This document shows positions 24,981 to 34,029 of a stretch of 64,000 nucleotides of DNA, piece by piece. The notes beneath the pieces are model-generated. The model was given only the letters and a program-made list of their open reading frames with translations. It searched no databases and had not been told where the DNA came from. Every line of letters starts with the position of its first letter. Positions within the stretch are counted from its first letter, which is position 1. Location: assembly GCA_029259635.1 (NCBI GenBank), contig JAJDEU010000021.1:1-64000 (forward strand). The letters run 5' to 3'. Origin of the DNA: Planctomycetota bacterium (GTDB lineage: Bacteria; Planctomycetota; UBA1135; GCA-002686595). The position numbers and the translations under genes are program-made.

Positions 24981-26263
24981 GACTCAGCGGCCTTGGGCGT
25001 GATCACGAGCGGGTTGGTGAGGTTGAGCTGGGCGCGGGCCATCAGGGCGTGCGCTTCCTCGAGAACGTAGTCCGGCGTGAGATTGATCAGGCATTCCGGC
25101 TTGCCACGGAAGCAATTGGAGACCTTGTTCTCGTGGACGTTGATGCAAGGACTGCAGGGCGGCGGGGCGTAGAGCGCCTTGGCGAAGGCCCCCAGGGGCT
25201 CGTACATCACCGGCGTCTCCGGTCCGAAGAGGCCGATGGTCGGGGTTCCGAGGGCGGCGCCGAGGTGCATGGGGCCGGTGTCGTTGGTGATGAAAATGTC
25301 GGCTCTGTTGAGCAGAGCTTGGAGGCCGGAGAGCGAGAGCTTGCCGGCTAGGTTCGCGAAGGAGCCCGTGGGCTGACGGCCGATGAGCGCCGCGACTTCG
25401 GAGGTCCAAGGGACTTCGGAGGGCGAACCGGTCAGAACGATGCTCGCTCCGGTTTCGTCGATCATGCGGCCGGCGATGGCGGCGAAGTGGCTCTTGGGCC
25501 AGCGGCGTTCGAGCGACAGCGAGCCGGCATTGGGATTGAGGACGCACAGAGGGCGCGCCGGATCGAGGCCGGCTTCCGCGAGGACGGCGTCGACTTCGCG
25601 TGCGTTGGTGTCGGACAACTCGGGAGTAGCGAGGTCCTTCCAGGAGACTTCCCAGCCGTTTTCGCCACCGGCTAGGCAGCGGAAGTTGCGCGAGACGTGC
25701 CAGTAGCGGTTGAAGGGCACGGTGCCCGAGTGAAGGTGGCCGCGCCAGATCGAGGGGGCAGCGAAGCCGTAGGACTTGGGGGAGCCGGAGAGCCAGGAGA
25801 TGACGGCGGAGAAGCGCGTGAAGAATTCGAAGTCGTAGACCGCGCGAAACTCGCGACGACGGAGCTCGCGGACGAGTTTGAGGATGCGCAGGAAGACGAG
25901 TCTCCAGCTCTCGGTGTGGACGTCGAGGGTGAGGACGTCGTCGAAAGTGCCGAGGCTGCGGGCGAAGGTCGCGTTCTCGTCGAGGGTCAGGAGCGTGATG
26001 CGCGAGCCGGGATAGCGCTGGCGCAGGGTTTTTGCCGCGGGAGTGAGGAGTTGCAGACTGCCCAGGCCCCAGAATTTAATCACGAGCAGGTCTCTCCCCT
26101 TCGGTCGGCGCAGGAAAAAGCGCAGAACTCGGACCGGCTGAAGCAGACTGCAGGTCAGGAAGCCCAGAACCTTGTCGGCGGTCTGAAGCCTCTTCATCGG
26201 AATTGGCGAGGTGGAGATCACGGTCTCGCTTAATCTATCAGCCTCGACGGGAGTGGGTGGCAT
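24977..26263 (-). CDS. Glycosyltransferase family 9 (heptosyltransferase-like)
   Basis: This 428-residue GT9 enzyme usually adds heptose to lipopolysaccharide core. It has KFWGLGSLQLLTPAAKTLRQRYP at the N-terminal donor domain. The sugar-nucleotide site is ITNDTGPMHLGAALGTPTIGLFGPETP, with the classic TNDTGPMH and GLFGP. The C-terminus is PCSPCINVHENKV, a cysteine cluster common in these proteins. The start at 26263 gives a long n-region before the heptosyltransferase core; ATG 26197 (MKRLQTADK) is an alternative. It overlaps the B12 radical SAM gene by 4 bases. It supports a diderm, LPS-like envelope. Confidence 0.82.
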   Translation of the reverse strand: MPPTPVEADRLSETVISTSPIPMKRLQTADKVLGFLTCSLLQPVRVLRFFLRRPKGRDLLVIKFWGLGSLQLLTPAAKTLRQRYPGSRITLLTLDENATFARSLGTFDDVLTLDVHTESWRLVFLRILKLVRELRRREFRAVYDFEFFTRFSAVISWLSGSPKSYGFAAPSIWRGHLHSGTVPFNRYWHVSRNFRCLAGGENGWEVSWKDLATPELSDTNAREVDAVLAEAGLDPARPLCVLNPNAGSLSLERRWPKSHFAAIAGRMIDETGASIVLTGSPSEVPWTSEVAALIGRQPTGSFANLAGKLSLSGLQALLNRADIFITNDTGPMHLGAALGTPTIGLFGPETPVMYEPLGAFAKALYAPPPCSPCINVHENKVSNCFRGKPECLINLTPDYVLEEAHALMARAQLNLTNPLVITPKAAES

Positions 26264-26444
26264 CCATGGGTCTCTCCCGGGGGATGTGAGCGGAAAATTC
26301 GACAGCTAGTCCAAGGAAAGTGCGGACAGCGGCTTGCGGCTCTTGTCGGAGTTGAAGGTCGGGTTTACCTTGTCCGCTCGGACTGGTTCTTCCATCTCCA
26401 CCGCGCTTCCGATGAGGCGCACATCCCAGGCTGATTCACCCTTC

Positions 26445-27995
26445 ATGTGCGGATTCATTGGTGTTTACGGACCCGAGGGCGTCGATGTCGCCCCCGAGGT
26501 ATACGAAGGACTTCTGGCGATTCAGCACCGCGGTCAGGATGCGGCTGGAATCACGACCTTCACGAAGCAGTTCCACGTGAAGAAGGGCTTCGGCCTCGTT
26601 CGCGAAGTCTTCGACGAACACAACATGCCGCGCCTTCGAGGGAACCTCGGACTGGGCCACGTTCGCTACCCAACGGTCGGAACGGGAACGGGCGAGGACG
26701 CTCAGCCCTTCCACCTGACCCTTCCCGTTGGCATCGCGATGGCGCACAACGGCAACGTCACGAACTTCGACGACCTGGTCGAGACGCACTTCAATAAGAG
26801 CGGAACCCGCCTCAACTCTTCCTGCGATCTCGAAGTCATCTTGATGGTCTTCGCGCGCAGCTTGTCGGAGCGCCTTCGCCCGGGCGAGCCGGTGACTCCC
26901 GAGGACGTGTTCGCGGCGGTCAAGACAGTCTTCAAGGAAGTCAAAGGCGCCTATTCGGTGGTGGCGACCTTGCCGGACCTCGGGATGCTCTGCTTCCGCG
27001 ATCCTTACGGAATCAAGCCGATCACGTTCGGCGAGAAGGAGACCGACGAGGGCACCTGGTACGCCTGCGCTAGCGAGAGCGTGGTTCTTGACGTCACGGG
27101 CTACAAGCGCACGATCGACCTCGGACCCGGTGAGGCGCTACTTCTGACCGAAGACCGCGAGATCCACCGCGCCAAGCTGGGCGACAAACCCCACCGCCCT
27201 TGCATCTTCGAGCTGGTCTACTTCGCGCGTCCGGACTCCATGCTCGACGGCATCAGCGTCTACAAGACCCGCACCCGGTTCGGCCATGCCCTGGCGGAAC
27301 AGTGGGAGGAGAGCGGAGCGCCCGTCCCCGACGTCGTCATGCCGATTCCCGATTCATCGCGAGATGCGGCAATCGCGATGGCGACGCGGCTCGGCGTGCC
27401 CTATCGAGAAGGGCTGATTAAGAATCGCTACATCGGGCGAACCTTCATCATGCCCGACCAGGGCTCGCGCCAGACGTCCTTGCGGCGGAAGCTCAACACG
27501 ATCCCGCTCGAGTTCAAGGACAAGAAAGTGCTGCTCGTCGACGACTCGATTGTGCGCGGAAACACCTCGCAGCGAATCGTTCACATGGCTCGCGAAGCTG
27601 GGGCTGCCGAAGTTTATATGGCGGTTTCGAGTCCGCCGCTCGTCGCTCCTTGCCCCTACGGGATCGATATGGCGTCCAAGACGGAGTTCATCGCGTCGGG
27701 CCGCACGAATGAAGAGGTCGCCGAGTTGATCGGTGTGAATTACCTGCTCCACCTGGATCGCGACCGGATGAACGAATCGGCGCGGACGGGGAATCCCTGC
27801 ATCGAGAAGTTCTGCAACGCCTGTTTCACGGGGGATTATCCGACCGGCGACATCACGTCGGACGTACTAGCGAGAATCGAGGGCGAGCGCTCGACAGCTC
27901 AGCGGGTCTTTCGGTTTTCGGAGGGCGGGCCAGACAGCGCCAAAGAGGCCGGGGCGAAGCCCAAGCCCAAAGCCGAGCGCGAGCCCGTCTCTTAA
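26445..27995 (+). CDS. purF: Amidophosphoribosyltransferase
   Basis: PurF converts PRPP and glutamine to phosphoribosylamine, the first step of purine synthesis. The protein (516 residues) starts at ATG 26445 so that Cys2 (MCGFIGVYG) becomes the N-terminal nucleophile of the glutaminase. QHRGQDAAGI, LGHVRYPTVGTG and AHNGNVTNF are glutaminase motifs. The PRPP loop VLLVDDSIVRGNTS lies at about residues 362-375. IPDSSRDAAIAMATRLGVPY is a typical C-terminal part. Frames open upstream to 26334, but the Cys rule decides the start. A charged tail of about 25 residues (SAKEAGAKPKPKAER) is an add-on. A GT4 gene follows 49 bp later. Confidence 0.93.
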   Translation: MCGFIGVYGPEGVDVAPEVYEGLLAIQHRGQDAAGITTFTKQFHVKKGFGLVREVFDEHNMPRLRGNLGLGHVRYPTVGTGTGEDAQPFHLTLPVGIAMAHNGNVTNFDDLVETHFNKSGTRLNSSCDLEVILMVFARSLSERLRPGEPVTPEDVFAAVKTVFKEVKGAYSVVATLPDLGMLCFRDPYGIKPITFGEKETDEGTWYACASESVVLDVTGYKRTIDLGPGEALLLTEDREIHRAKLGDKPHRPCIFELVYFARPDSMLDGISVYKTRTRFGHALAEQWEESGAPVPDVVMPIPDSSRDAAIAMATRLGVPYREGLIKNRYIGRTFIMPDQGSRQTSLRRKLNTIPLEFKDKKVLLVDDSIVRGNTSQRIVHMAREAGAAEVYMAVSSPPLVAPCPYGIDMASKTEFIASGRTNEEVAELIGVNYLLHLDRDRMNESARTGNPCIEKFCNACFTGDYPTGDITSDVLARIEGERSTAQRVFRFSEGGPDSAKEAGAKPKPKAEREPVS

Positions 27996-28044
27996 TCAGC
28001 CGGTTGCTGGCAAGGAACTGCCGACTTCCCGCTCACCTGCTTCG

Positions 28045-29202
28045 ATGCGTGTCCTGATTACTAGCCCTGTCTTTCCGCCCGATTTGGGTGGTCCGGCCGT
28101 CTACGTCCCGAGTCTCGGGCGATTCTTGGTGGAGCGAGGGCATCAGGTCGGTGTCGTGGCCTTCTGTTCCGAACCCAACCCGACCGGCTTCCCTTTTCCC
28201 GTCCGCGCGGTCACCCGAGGGCCGCTGCCGGTGCGCTACCTCAAGGCCTTTTTCGCGGTCTGGAGCGAAGCGCGCAACTACGACGTCGTGTACGTCAACG
28301 AGCATCTTGCGCTCTTGCACGTGCTCGCCGGCCGGCTCGCGGGCAAGCCCGTCGTGATCCGGATCATGGTCGATGGAATCTGGGAGATCAGCCACCGCAA
28401 GGGTTGGATCGGCGGGGACGACATCGTCACCTTCGAGACGAAGGACTATGGCTTCAAGGTCAAGGCGTCCCGGTGGCTTCAGAAATTGTGGTGGGGGTGG
28501 TGCTCGCGAATCATCTCCTGCAGTGATTTCCTGCGGCGCATTCCGATCGATCGATACGGCGTGCCGGAAGCCAAACTGAAGCTGATCTACAACGCCTATC
28601 ACGGTCCGAAGGCCGAGAGCATTCGAGAAACGCAGGCCGAAGCGCGCGAGAAGTTGGGTCTCCAATCGGACGAGCGCTACGTTCTGACGATTTGCCGTTT
28701 GATGGTCTGGAAGGGGGTAGACGGCATTATTCGGGCTTTGAAGGGATTGCCCGAAGATGTTCATTTGCTGGTGGCCGGTGACGGGGACATGCAGGAGGAG
28801 TGGACGGAGCTGGCCGCCGAGCTTGGCTTGGCCGATCGCGTGCGCTTCCTCGGGAACATCCCGCATTCCCAGATCCCGCTCATGATCCGAGCGGTGGATC
28901 TCTTCGTGCTGAACAGCGAGTACGAGGGCCTCTCGCACACGCTGCTCGAAGTGATCCATCTCGGAACGCCGATCGTTTGCACCGGCGTATGTGGAAATCC
29001 GGAGCTGGTCGAGCACGAGAAGAACGGCTTGCTCGTTCCCATGCGAGATCCTGAGGCGTTGCGGGCAGCCATGGAGCGCGTGCTCAGCGACCCCGAGCTC
29101 GCGCAGCGGTTCGTCGAGGAGAGCCTTCGTCGGGCCTCGACCTTCTCGCGGGAAGAGACCTTCCCGCAGGTCGAGCAGCTCCTCGAATCTGTCCGCCGGT
29201 AG
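28045..29202 (+). CDS. Glycosyltransferase family 4
   Basis: This 385-residue GT-B fold enzyme is of family 4. The N-domain opens with VLITSPVFPPDLGGPAVYVPSL, the usual start. The C-domain has YVLTICRLMVWKGVDGIIRAL (donor phosphate loop), DRVRFLGNIPHSQIPLMIRAVD and the E-x7-E signature in NSEYEGLSHTLLEVIHLGTP. It transfers a sugar from a nucleotide donor, probably in envelope polysaccharide or glycolipid synthesis; donor and acceptor are unknown. It follows purF by 49 bp, and the pairing looks incidental. Confidence 0.85.
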   Translation: MRVLITSPVFPPDLGGPAVYVPSLGRFLVERGHQVGVVAFCSEPNPTGFPFPVRAVTRGPLPVRYLKAFFAVWSEARNYDVVYVNEHLALLHVLAGRLAGKPVVIRIMVDGIWEISHRKGWIGGDDIVTFETKDYGFKVKASRWLQKLWWGWCSRIISCSDFLRRIPIDRYGVPEAKLKLIYNAYHGPKAESIRETQAEAREKLGLQSDERYVLTICRLMVWKGVDGIIRALKGLPEDVHLLVAGDGDMQEEWTELAAELGLADRVRFLGNIPHSQIPLMIRAVDLFVLNSEYEGLSHTLLEVIHLGTPIVCTGVCGNPELVEHEKNGLLVPMRDPEALRAAMERVLSDPELAQRFVEESLRRASTFSREETFPQVEQLLESVRR

Positions 29203-29345
29203 CGCCTTCTCAGACGCGCCGCTCCAAAGCTCCCGAGAGATTCTGGAAGTAGGCTTCCCCAAAGCCGCTCCGCGGTCGTCGACTCGCCCAAAAGTCCGTG
29301 AGGCCTGGGGCCATGCGCCTTCGCTGCGGAAGGTCGTCGGAGTGG

Positions 29346-29422
29346 TGGTGCGCCCGACAGGATTCGAACCTGTGACCTTTCGCTCCGGAGGCGAACGCTC
29401 TATCCAGCTGAGCTACGGGCGC
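29346..29422 (-). tRNA. tRNA-Arg(CCG), CCA encoded
   Basis: The minus strand folds as a complete cloverleaf: acceptor GCGCCCG/CGGGCGC, D arm GCTC/GAGC, anticodon stem TTCGC/GCGAA with loop CTCCGGA, and T arm ACAGG TTCGAAT CCTGT. The anticodon is CCG, so it reads CGG (Arg). The discriminator is A and the CCA end is encoded. It lies between the GT4 and calcium-repeat genes. Confidence 0.95.
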
Positions 29423-29928
29423 AATTTGGGACGGGACACTCTGATGCGGGTCCCCTTGGACTGCAAGCACGGGGGCCATTCTGGAGGGCTCAAATTCAAG
29501 TGTGACCGAGTGCCGTGCGGGTCGTTCGCGCAGTGGGCTTGCCGTTCATCGGCCGCCGATAAGGGATGGGACAGCGACGCCTCGGAGTGAACTCTGGAAC
29601 ACGAGGACCGGATGGAGGAGCTCTCGCGCGCTCGGCGAGGGCCGCGAATCTGGCGAAAACTCCCCAAGAGCCCATGGACAGCTCGCGTGAGGGTTTGGGT
29701 GAACGGAGTTTGTCTGAGGCTCAGTCTAGGCCTCTCAGATGCCGATAACCGGGGATCTCGGCGCGGTTGAGCCAAGGTACGGCACCGTTTTGGAACGAAT
29801 CTGTTACCTTGACCCATCTGGATGGCTATGCCTACCATGATTCCAGACTGTGCATGGATCCGTCCGTCCCTTGCGGACCCGTACTTCGCGAAAGATCCCT
29901 GCGCTGCGCTATTCACCGGAGTTGCTAT
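29423..29928. other. Intergenic region with a candidate sigma70 promoter
   Basis: No gene is seen in these 506 bases. It contains the minus-strand tRNA promoter region and, on the plus strand, TTGACC at 29809-29814 and TACCAT at 29833-29838 with 18-bp spacing. This would initiate about 85 bp before the next ATG at 29929. Frames are open over parts of it but have no recognisable protein. Confidence 0.35.
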
Positions 29929-30894
29929 ATGAGCGTCTGTCCTACTGATCGAAAAGACTCCGGCACGCCTGCGGTTTCAACGACGAAGTTGATTCCTTGG
30001 TTTGCCGGTCTGTCGCTGGTCGCATTTGCGGTCGGCGCTCATCTCGGGCGCCCGGCATCGCTCTCCGCTATGGGCGGTTCCCTCGCGAACTTGGACACCG
30101 ACCTCGATGGCTTCTCGGATGTTCACGAAGCCGTCCTCCGCTTATCGCCGGACGCGGCGGACACCGACGGCGACGGCTTCTCCGATGTCGAAGAGATTAC
30201 CCGGGGCAGCAACCCCAAGAGCAGTGCCAGTTCCCCGGAGAAAGAGTTCGTAGCTCTGGACGTATCTGGATACGCCGAAAACGGCACGATGCATATCGTG
30301 ACTTCCGTCTACCTAAAGGGTGGGTTGGGCAGTGGTCATAGGTTTCAAATCGGCGCCTTCCACAAGGGGGACGTCTACATCTTGTCGCCCTCGACCTATC
30401 TGCCCTTTACCGAGGTAACGCGCGTTCGCGGCAACAGCCCGACGGACTTGGTCTACCTACTGGACATGAAACTGCCCCAGAGACTGATTACCGATCTTGG
30501 GGAAGTGACCTTCTTTGTTCGGACCAAGCCGACCAACAACGAGGAGTTCCCCAAGCTGGCGAGCATGGCAATTCAGACGAGCGGCGGGATTCCCTTCGAA
30601 GTCAGCCCGCTACCGACTCCGACGAGCACGGGCGCACAACCGAATCATCCGAGACTTGAGCGGCCGAGCATCTACACGCCACTTGTGCCTTCCACGAGCC
30701 TGCAGGGCAGGTATTCCAGTGGCCAGGTCTGCGTCCAGTCGTCCCGAGTGGCTGGCTCAGGGGGCCAAGGTCTTGAGCTTGAGGTTGTTGAAGCGGGGTG
30801 CGTGGATGGCGACGGCATCTGCCCGTCCAGCTGCGCGACTACCGTGGGAGAATCCGCGCACGTTATGGACCCCATCGTTCTCATCGGGGGCTAG
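29929..30894 (+). CDS. Secreted protein with TSP3-type calcium-binding repeats
   Basis: This 321-residue protein starts at ATG 29929 with SD GGAG nearby. A single hydrophobic segment (LIPWFAGLSLVAFAVGAHLG) after about 20 residues is a signal peptide or anchor. Next comes a thrombospondin type 3-like repeat, LDTDLDGFSDVHEAV and ADTDGDGFSDVEEITRGSNP, with D-x-D-x-D-G-x-S-D calcium sites. The rest is unrecognised, with a beta-rich middle and a cysteine-bearing tail (GQVCVQSS, GCVDGDGICPSSCATT). Calcium-stiffened stalks suggest a surface or extracellular structural role. The function is unknown. Confidence 0.65.
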   Translation: MSVCPTDRKDSGTPAVSTTKLIPWFAGLSLVAFAVGAHLGRPASLSAMGGSLANLDTDLDGFSDVHEAVLRLSPDAADTDGDGFSDVEEITRGSNPKSSASSPEKEFVALDVSGYAENGTMHIVTSVYLKGGLGSGHRFQIGAFHKGDVYILSPSTYLPFTEVTRVRGNSPTDLVYLLDMKLPQRLITDLGEVTFFVRTKPTNNEEFPKLASMAIQTSGGIPFEVSPLPTPTSTGAQPNHPRLERPSIYTPLVPSTSLQGRYSSGQVCVQSSRVAGSGGQGLELEVVEAGCVDGDGICPSSCATTVGESAHVMDPIVLIGG

Positions 30895-31279
30895 AGACGG
30901 AGCCACTCTCGCGGGATGATCCGATCCTGAACCGCCCCACGGTTGCCGATGCGACCGAGGCTGCCATCCCGGCAGACGGGGTGATTCCAAGCGGCCTAGG
31001 GCGGCGACCTAAGCATGGTCGGATGGCTGTCGACCGCGAAAGAGCCCTTCTGTGGAGGGAAGCGGGGTTGGTGGCTCGGGGAGGGGGCGAGACCGGGAAG
31101 CCGACGAGGTCGACAGGAGCAGCCGAACGTCGAGTGAATACTCCTTGCCACGACCGGCTAGCGCGGCATTTGGGCCTTATTGGGGATAAAATTAGAGGAG
31201 TTCTAGTCCATAGGGATCGATTTAATGCGGAACCGATCGCACCTCGAAACCGTCTAGAACACTGCTTAAGCGTCCCCTC
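30895..31279. other. Intergenic region upstream of ECF operon
   Basis: No gene is recognised. An AT-rich part around 31170-31215 (TTATTGGGGATAAAATTAGA) may hold a promoter for the sigma operon, but spacing of hexamers is poor. Open frames in this region lack coding signs. Confidence 0.35.
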
Positions 31280-31891
31280 ATGAGTCCAGATATCGATATT
31301 GCATTGGTTGAAGCCTGCCAGGCCAACCCCGAAGGTGGCCTCGACGGTCCTTTCCGAGAGCTCTACGAGCGCTTTAAGGACCGGGTCTACAACGTCTGCT
31401 ACCGAATCACCGGTAACGCCACGGACGCTTTAGATGCCTCGCAAGAGACTTTTGGGATCCTCTACCGAAAGGTAGGCGAGTTCCGGTTCCAGTCCAAGTT
31501 CTCCAGCTGGGTCTACCGGATTGCCGTCAACGCGAGTATCGATCTCAAGCGGCGGTCGAGCGCCCGAAAGCTACTCTCACTCGAAGCGCTTGAAGACGCG
31601 AATGGTTCAGGCAGGCGGTCCGGAACCGAAATCCGCGACGACGCTATCGAAATGCCGGTGGCTTCGGCATCCCGCGCCGAACTCGAACTCGAGATCCAAA
31701 AGGCGATCTCCCGGCTCAGCCCAAAACTGAGAACGGTCACGGTTCTGCGATATACCGAAAGTCAGAGCTACCAGGAAATTAGTCAGACTCTTCAGATCTC
31801 ACTGGGGACCGTCAAATCGCGTTTGGCCCGGGCCCATGACGCTCTAGACCGTGAACTCTCTCCTGTTCTTGAGCGCCATTACTTAGGCTAA
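31280..31891 (+). CDS. ECF RNA polymerase sigma factor (RpoE-like)
   Basis: This 203-residue sigma factor has region 2 (FRELYERFKDRVYNVCYRITGNATDALDASQETFGILYRK, then FSSWVYRIAVNASIDLKRR) and region 4 (RLSPKLRTVTVLRYTESQSYQEISQTLQISLGTVKSRLARAHD). It is first in a sigma/anti-sigma/RseB-like operon. The next gene starts 26 bp later. By analogy to RpoE it should respond to outer-membrane or envelope stress. Confidence 0.9.
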   Translation: MSPDIDIALVEACQANPEGGLDGPFRELYERFKDRVYNVCYRITGNATDALDASQETFGILYRKVGEFRFQSKFSSWVYRIAVNASIDLKRRSSARKLLSLEALEDANGSGRRSGTEIRDDAIEMPVASASRAELELEIQKAISRLSPKLRTVTVLRYTESQSYQEISQTLQISLGTVKSRLARAHDALDRELSPVLERHYLG

Positions 31892-31917
31892 CCGTCCCCA
31901 AACCCTTCCCCATACCG

Positions 31918-32730
31918 ATGTCCCCCCCCTGCAACGATCACCGCGAACGGCTACTCGCCGATCACGAGTGCTCCTCCTCGGAGAAGCACCTTGGTGAATG
32001 CGGCGAATGTCGGGCTTGGTGGGTGAAGACAGAGCGATTGACGAAAGCTCTCTCGGGCCTTTCGCGCCTCGATGCGCCCGTCGAGTTGGCGGCAGCTGTT
32101 CAGAGGTCCGTCTCCAGCGCAGGTTTGAGAATCGGCGAGAGCGTCGACGACGGGGAGCTTTCTGGCGATCAACTGGCGCAGAGGCTCGATTCGGACCCCA
32201 GTAGCCTTCATCCGATTTTCGAGGGTGCCTTCAGGAATCTCTCTCGGTTGCACGCACCGGAGATTCTGGACGACTTGGTGCTCGACCCGAGCCCGCTTCG
32301 CGATTCGCGAACGGCCACACTGCTCAGCGGCCTCTCCCGAATCCCGGTCCCGCAGGTGCTCGACCGTTTGGTCGGCGAAGAGCTGGAGAGCCCCGCACGG
32401 CATCGCGTCGAGCGCTTCATCGGCGACCTCGAGCGCGAGAACGTCCCCTATGCCCTCGATGAGAATCCGGTTCGGTCGATCGCGAGCCGTTTCGGCCGCT
32501 CGAACCGGCGAATGCTCGTCGCCCCGCTCACAGCGATCGCCGCCGGGTTGATCCTCTGGGCAAGTTTCGGAGGGGGAACTCGGGTACCAGAGACCACGGA
32601 ATACAGTTTTGACGTCGTGCGAGTTCACTCGCCCGATCAGCTCTCTCCCCTCGCCAACTCGTTCCTATCGGGAATGACGGGCGGCAGCCGGCTTCAACCG
32701 AAGACCGACCGGGAGGGTTCGCCGCGATGA
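31918..32730 (+). CDS. Membrane anti-sigma factor (RseA-like) with tandem repeats
   Basis: This 270-residue protein has a zinc-binding HxxxCxxC of His24, Cys28 and Cys31 (KHLGECGECRAWW). Four loosely repeated LS.L.R...P..L modules lie at about residues 45-62, 105-122, 135-152 and 168-185. One transmembrane helix (APLTAIAAGLILWASF) spans about 202-217, with a short tail outside. The motif resembles the repeats of the anti-sigma factor at 16327-17160 although the rest differs. It overlaps the RseB-like gene by 4 bases. It probably sequesters the sigma factor encoded just upstream. Confidence 0.78.
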   Translation: MSPPCNDHRERLLADHECSSSEKHLGECGECRAWWVKTERLTKALSGLSRLDAPVELAAAVQRSVSSAGLRIGESVDDGELSGDQLAQRLDSDPSSLHPIFEGAFRNLSRLHAPEILDDLVLDPSPLRDSRTATLLSGLSRIPVPQVLDRLVGEELESPARHRVERFIGDLERENVPYALDENPVRSIASRFGRSNRRMLVAPLTAIAAGLILWASFGGGTRVPETTEYSFDVVRVHSPDQLSPLANSFLSGMTGGSRLQPKTDREGSPR

Positions 32731-33785
32731 GAGCTCTGCGTCCGCTCGCCATGCTTCTGCTCGGGTTCGCGCTCTCGGCCTGTGGGGTTGAGCAGCCGAT
32801 CGGCCTTCCCGGCACACCTGGAGTTCCCGCAGCCTTCCAAGGAGAGTGGGACCAGATCCAGCTCGCTCCGTGGAACACTCGATTCCAGGGTGACCGTCGC
32901 GTGAGCATTGCTGTCGATCTCGATAATGGCGAGCAAGTCCAGACTCAGTACATGGAGCGCGTCTCATCCGACGGAACCGGCCGCTTCAACATTCTGCCGC
33001 TCTACGCCGAGTCTCAGGTCTTCCCCGACGAGCCGACCTTCCTGACGCTTCAAGGCCGCCGAGAAGGCTTCTTCTACCGCTATCGCGACTTCCGGATCCG
33101 GGACCTTTCGCTCTTCCGCGAGAACTATCGGCACCTCGGCGCGGGCTCGAGGGTTGAAGTGGCCGGGCGCACGGCTTGGGAGGTCACCTTCCTTCGGAAT
33201 ACTCCAAGGGGGCGGACCTACGTCGTTGCATTCGACCTTGTCACGGGGCTCGTGCTTCGATGCAAGGAACTCGACGCACGCGGAAACCTACTGTCCGGTC
33301 TTGAGTACACGAGCATCGACTTCGACCCCGAACTCTCCGGGGTCGCGTTCTTCGTACCGGGCAACGACGAACAGCGCTTTGAATTCGACGGTGGCGAAGG
33401 CGAAGAAGTCCTGGGCTTCACCCCTCGCCTTCCCGAATCCATCCCGGCGGGATTCGTGCTGCATGAGACTGCCAGCGTCACGGACGGTATGGGCCTCCGC
33501 TGGTTCAAGGCGGGCTATACCGATGGCGCCGAAATGCTGTTCTTCCTCTACCGCGAGCGGACCGAGGGCAGGTATGAGTTGCCGCTTACGGTCTCGCCTC
33601 AGTCGTCCTCGACTCAGGCCGCCTCGACGGAGTCCTCAGCTGGGCCAGAGCGTCGGGATGAGGTGGTCCTCTTCCGCGCGGGAACCGTCCATGCTGCGCA
33701 GGGCACGGTCCGCGGCCACGACATGATCGTCATCGGTGAAGTTCCGGAGCACGATCTACTTCAGATGATTCACACGACGAAGTGA
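32727..33785 (+). CDS. RseB/MucB-like sigma-factor regulatory lipoprotein
   Basis: This 352-residue lipoprotein (lipobox LSAC, signal LAMLLLGFALSAC) has the MucB/RseB N-terminal domain style: GREGFFYRYRDFRIRD, then VEVAGRTAWEVTFLRNTPRGRTYVVAFDLVTGLVLRC. RseB proteins bind the outer part of RseA and stop its cleavage until misfolded porins or lipids are sensed. The ATG overlaps the anti-sigma stop by 4 bases, so the three genes form a rpoE-rseA-rseB-like module. The C-terminal tail is Ser/Thr/Ala-rich (SPQSSSTQAASTESSAG). Confidence 0.75.
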   Translation: MRALRPLAMLLLGFALSACGVEQPIGLPGTPGVPAAFQGEWDQIQLAPWNTRFQGDRRVSIAVDLDNGEQVQTQYMERVSSDGTGRFNILPLYAESQVFPDEPTFLTLQGRREGFFYRYRDFRIRDLSLFRENYRHLGAGSRVEVAGRTAWEVTFLRNTPRGRTYVVAFDLVTGLVLRCKELDARGNLLSGLEYTSIDFDPELSGVAFFVPGNDEQRFEFDGGEGEEVLGFTPRLPESIPAGFVLHETASVTDGMGLRWFKAGYTDGAEMLFFLYRERTEGRYELPLTVSPQSSSTQAASTESSAGPERRDEVVLFRAGTVHAAQGTVRGHDMIVIGEVPEHDLLQMIHTTK

Positions 33786-33957
33786 ATCGTTCGAAGCTCG
33801 GGAGTCTCTGGGTCGACCGAGTGGAGCTGTGGGGCACGAAGCGGAGCGTTCGCCAATGGGCGCTCAAGCTCAGCATTCGAGGGAATTCGGAGATCGGCTC
33901 AGAAAGCCAGGCCTCGGCTTCCGATTGAGAGGGTTCCCCAACCCTTCACCTGCACCG

Positions 33958-34029
33958 ATGAAGATTCGCTGTTCCAGTCTGGACGGAAGAGTTTTCCAGG
34001 TGGCGGGAGATCCCCTCGAGACCGAGTGA
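33958..34029 (+). CDS. Possible 23-residue leader ORF, TGATG-coupled to the CheX-like gene
   Basis: A short frame (MKIRCSSLDGRVFQ...) ends with TGA at 34027-34029, and the CheX-like ATG starts at 34029 (TGATG). The overlap would couple their translation. No Shine-Dalgarno is visible before 33958, and the frame is also open from 33829. This is weak, since short overlaps occur by chance. Confidence 0.25.
   Translation: MKIRCSSLDGRVFQVAGDPLETE

Noticed and set aside
23544..25070. Plus-strand frame of 508 residues over the radical SAM gene
   Set aside because: The opposite frame has CPYPCTVC and B12 motifs; the plus frame has none.
28033..29262. Minus-strand frame opposite the GT4 gene
   Set aside because: The plus-strand frame has complete GT-B motifs (E-x7-E); the reverse frame is a shadow.
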